A stretch of DNA of 64,000 nt. Source: UBA6522 sp965204155. GTDB taxonomy: Bacteria; Pseudomonadota; Gammaproteobacteria; Steroidobacterales; Rariloculaceae. The position numbers were made by a program, and so were the translations under genes. Below the pieces are notes generated by a model, which searched no databases, was not told the DNA's origin, and saw only the letters and a list, made by a program, of their open reading frames with translations. Location of the stretch: the NCBI GenBank assembly GCA_965204155.1, contig OZ241971.1:496001-560000 (forward strand). Reading direction: 5' to 3'. Position 1 is the first letter of the stretch, and every line of letters starts with the position of its first letter. Shown here piece after piece: positions 62,645 through 64,000 of the stretch.

Positions 62645-64000
62645 CTACAGTCCGAGGTCAAAACCAATCCGGATTCGCGCGCCGGGAGACGGAAATCCCG
62701 GTGCGTCCTGATACTGCGCATCCAGTGCATTGTCGATCACGGCCCAGACAGTACGGTTTGCGGCGCGTTCGTACCGAACGGTCGCGCCGACGAGAACATA
62801 GCTCGAGGCGTCAACATCGCCCGTTGGAATGGAAGTCGTCAGCCGGGGACCCACGTAGCGTGCCCTCGCGTTCACGCGCCATCGCTGCGCCGCAGACCAG
62901 TCCAGGGACAGGCCGCCCATCCGCTCCGGCCGCCTGCGCAGCGGTCCGGACAGGCTCGAAATGTCCGACCATGTACTGTCGAGCGATAGCCCAATGCCCG
63001 GCGACAGTTCCAGTTCCGCCCGAATCTGGACGCCATCGATATCGATTCGGCCCCTGTTGATGTTCGTGAAGGACTCGAAATCGAAATCCACCAGGTCATC
63101 GTATCGGCTCCTGAACGTCGTCAGGATCAACTCGTTCCCGTTACCGAACACGTGCGTATACCCGGCTTCGGCACTGCGCGCCTTTTCGGCTATCAGGTCC
63201 GGATTCCCGACTAGCGGATTTCCCAGCGCGAAAAAGCTGGGCAACTTGAAGCCGTTGCCGATGTGCGCCCAGAGGCGGCTTCCCCGATCGGACACCGCCC
63301 GCGATACGCCGAACTTTCCGGACAATCGTCCGTCGATGTCGCCGTGATCCCACCGCAAGGCGAGCGTCGACGTGAAACCGCCGTTCCACTGCCTGCCGAT
63401 CTCCGCAAAGGCGGACGACACGGAGCGGGTCATCTCGAAAGGGCTGGGGAACACCGCGAAACCGAGGTCGACCGCACCCTTGTCGCTGGCATCTTCGGCA
63501 ACGAAATCGAGACCGCCGACGAACATGGCGTCACCGGGCAACTCGACGCGATTGATCCACAGCAGCTCACGCCGTTCGTAGTCGGTGATCGCCGTAAAGG
63601 CGGGCTGCCCGCCCAGAACGCCCCGCGCGACCGCGGGCATCGACGCGTTGTCGCGCAGTCGTGCGCTGCTGATGTGGACTTCGGACCTCCAGGATTCCGT
63701 CACCGGCCAATCGGCTACGGCCGCAACGGACAGCTCATCGCCGTCCGCCGTTTCGAGTTCCCTGGAAACGGCGAACTGCGGACCGCCGCTGACCTCGGAA
63801 AAACTGGTCCGGTCACGCTGCACGTGCCGCAGGTTGATTTCCCACGATCCCCGGTCGCCGAGACCGCCGGCCAACCGCGTGCCGAAACTGTCGAGGCGCA
63901 ACGAAGAACCCTCGATTTCGTCGCCGCCATCCAGCGATGAAGCGCGAAGACTCCATTCCACGTCGTTGCCGAGTTCGAAAGAGGCGCCGACGCCGGCTCG
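62645..64000 (-). CDS. TonB-dependent receptor, BtuB-like, 3' part
   Basis: The C-terminal barrel of an outer-membrane receptor; the gene continues beyond the right edge, so the signal peptide and plug are unseen. The visible 451 codons show alternating barrel strands. Segments such as GSRLWAHIGNGFKLPSFFALGNPLVGNPDLIAEKARSAEAGYTHVF match the BtuB/siderophore receptor consensus. The end IRIGFDLGL has no C-terminal aromatic, unusual for a BamA signal (Phe is at -5). The ligand is unknown; nearby genes do not suggest cobalamin use. Confidence 0.9.
   Translation of the reverse strand, partial: RAGVGASFELGNDVEWSLRASSLDGGDEIEGSSLRLDSFGTRLAGGLGDRGSWEINLRHVQRDRTSFSEVSGGPQFAVSRELETADGDELSVAAVADWPVTESWRSEVHISSARLRDNASMPAVARGVLGGQPAFTAITDYERRELLWINRVELPGDAMFVGGLDFVAEDASDKGAVDLGFAVFPSPFEMTRSVSSAFAEIGRQWNGGFTSTLALRWDHGDIDGRLSGKFGVSRAVSDRGSRLWAHIGNGFKLPSFFALGNPLVGNPDLIAEKARSAEAGYTHVFGNGNELILTTFRSRYDDLVDFDFESFTNINRGRIDIDGVQIRAELELSPGIGLSLDSTWSDISSLSGPLRRRPERMGGLSLDWSAAQRWRVNARARYVGPRLTTSIPTGDVDASSYVLVGATVRYERAANRTVWAVIDNALDAQYQDAPGFPSPGARIRIGFDLGL

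Noticed and set aside
1..64000. CRISPR arrays, insertion sequences, integrases, prophage genes, rRNA
   Set aside because: No regularly spaced repeats, transposase, recombinase, phage structural genes or rRNA signatures were found on reading both strands.

Overview
The window is a GC-rich chromosomal segment of a gammaproteobacterium, probably an uncultured or environmental lineage. The evidence is gene order as well as gene content. A ponA homologue is divergent from pilMNOPQ, with aroK-aroB beyond. tesA and ybbA are divergent. glyA-nrdR-rib-nusB-thiL-pgpA form one long block. Two TonB-dependent receptors imply an outer membrane. Genes are densely packed, with many 4-base stop/start overlaps and many GTG or TTG starts. 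Both ends cut genes: katG on the left and a BtuB-like receptor on the right.

Layout. 1-4.2 kb: 3' part of katG, then a TonB-dependent receptor with an unusual poly-Asp loop, separated by a two-way terminator. 4.3-11.6 kb: xseB, then the minus-strand riboflavin/thiamine/housekeeping operon glyA-nrdR-ribD-ribE-ribB(A-like)-ribH-nusB-thiL-pgpA. 11.8-19.6 kb: an AcuC-like deacetylase, purL, a YycJ-like metallo-beta-lactamase-fold protein, a DUF1820 protein and an FAD-linked D-2-hydroxyacid dehydrogenase. 19.7-23.8 kb: tRNA-Ser(CGA) followed by an accessory stretch. It holds a nuclease-fold/winged-helix protein with a palindrome over its start, an orphan ribbon-helix-helix antitoxin, a Phd/ParE module, a methyltransferase, an unknown small protein and a STAS protein. 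24-31 kb: a complete unfused trpE-G-D-C-F-B-A operon ending in a DUF2007 gene. It is preceded by a promoter, a leader peptide with tandem Trp codons and an intrinsic terminator, which together form a classical attenuator.

31-41 kb: a DUF4258/HTH toxin-antitoxin module with a palindromic operator, a secreted ankyrin protein, an SLC13-type transporter, an ABC exporter, a 332-base gene-free stretch full of palindromic repeats, a divergent PEP carboxylase and divergent ybbA/tesA. 41-48 kb: fadD, then aroK-aroB-dgt-pyrF-DUF445. 48-56.7 kb: pilMNOPQ with an unusually short PilQ, divergent from ponA and two small genes. 56.8-64 kb: a spermidine/putrescine-type ABC importer without its binding protein, mmsA, an HpcH/HpaI aldolase and the 3' part of a TonB-dependent receptor.

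Most of the window is core metabolism. The least explained pieces are the nuclease-like regulator beside tRNA-Ser, the STAS/unknown/methyltransferase cluster, and the nested inverted and direct repeats upstream of ppc. No CRISPR array, insertion sequence, prophage or replication origin was recognised.
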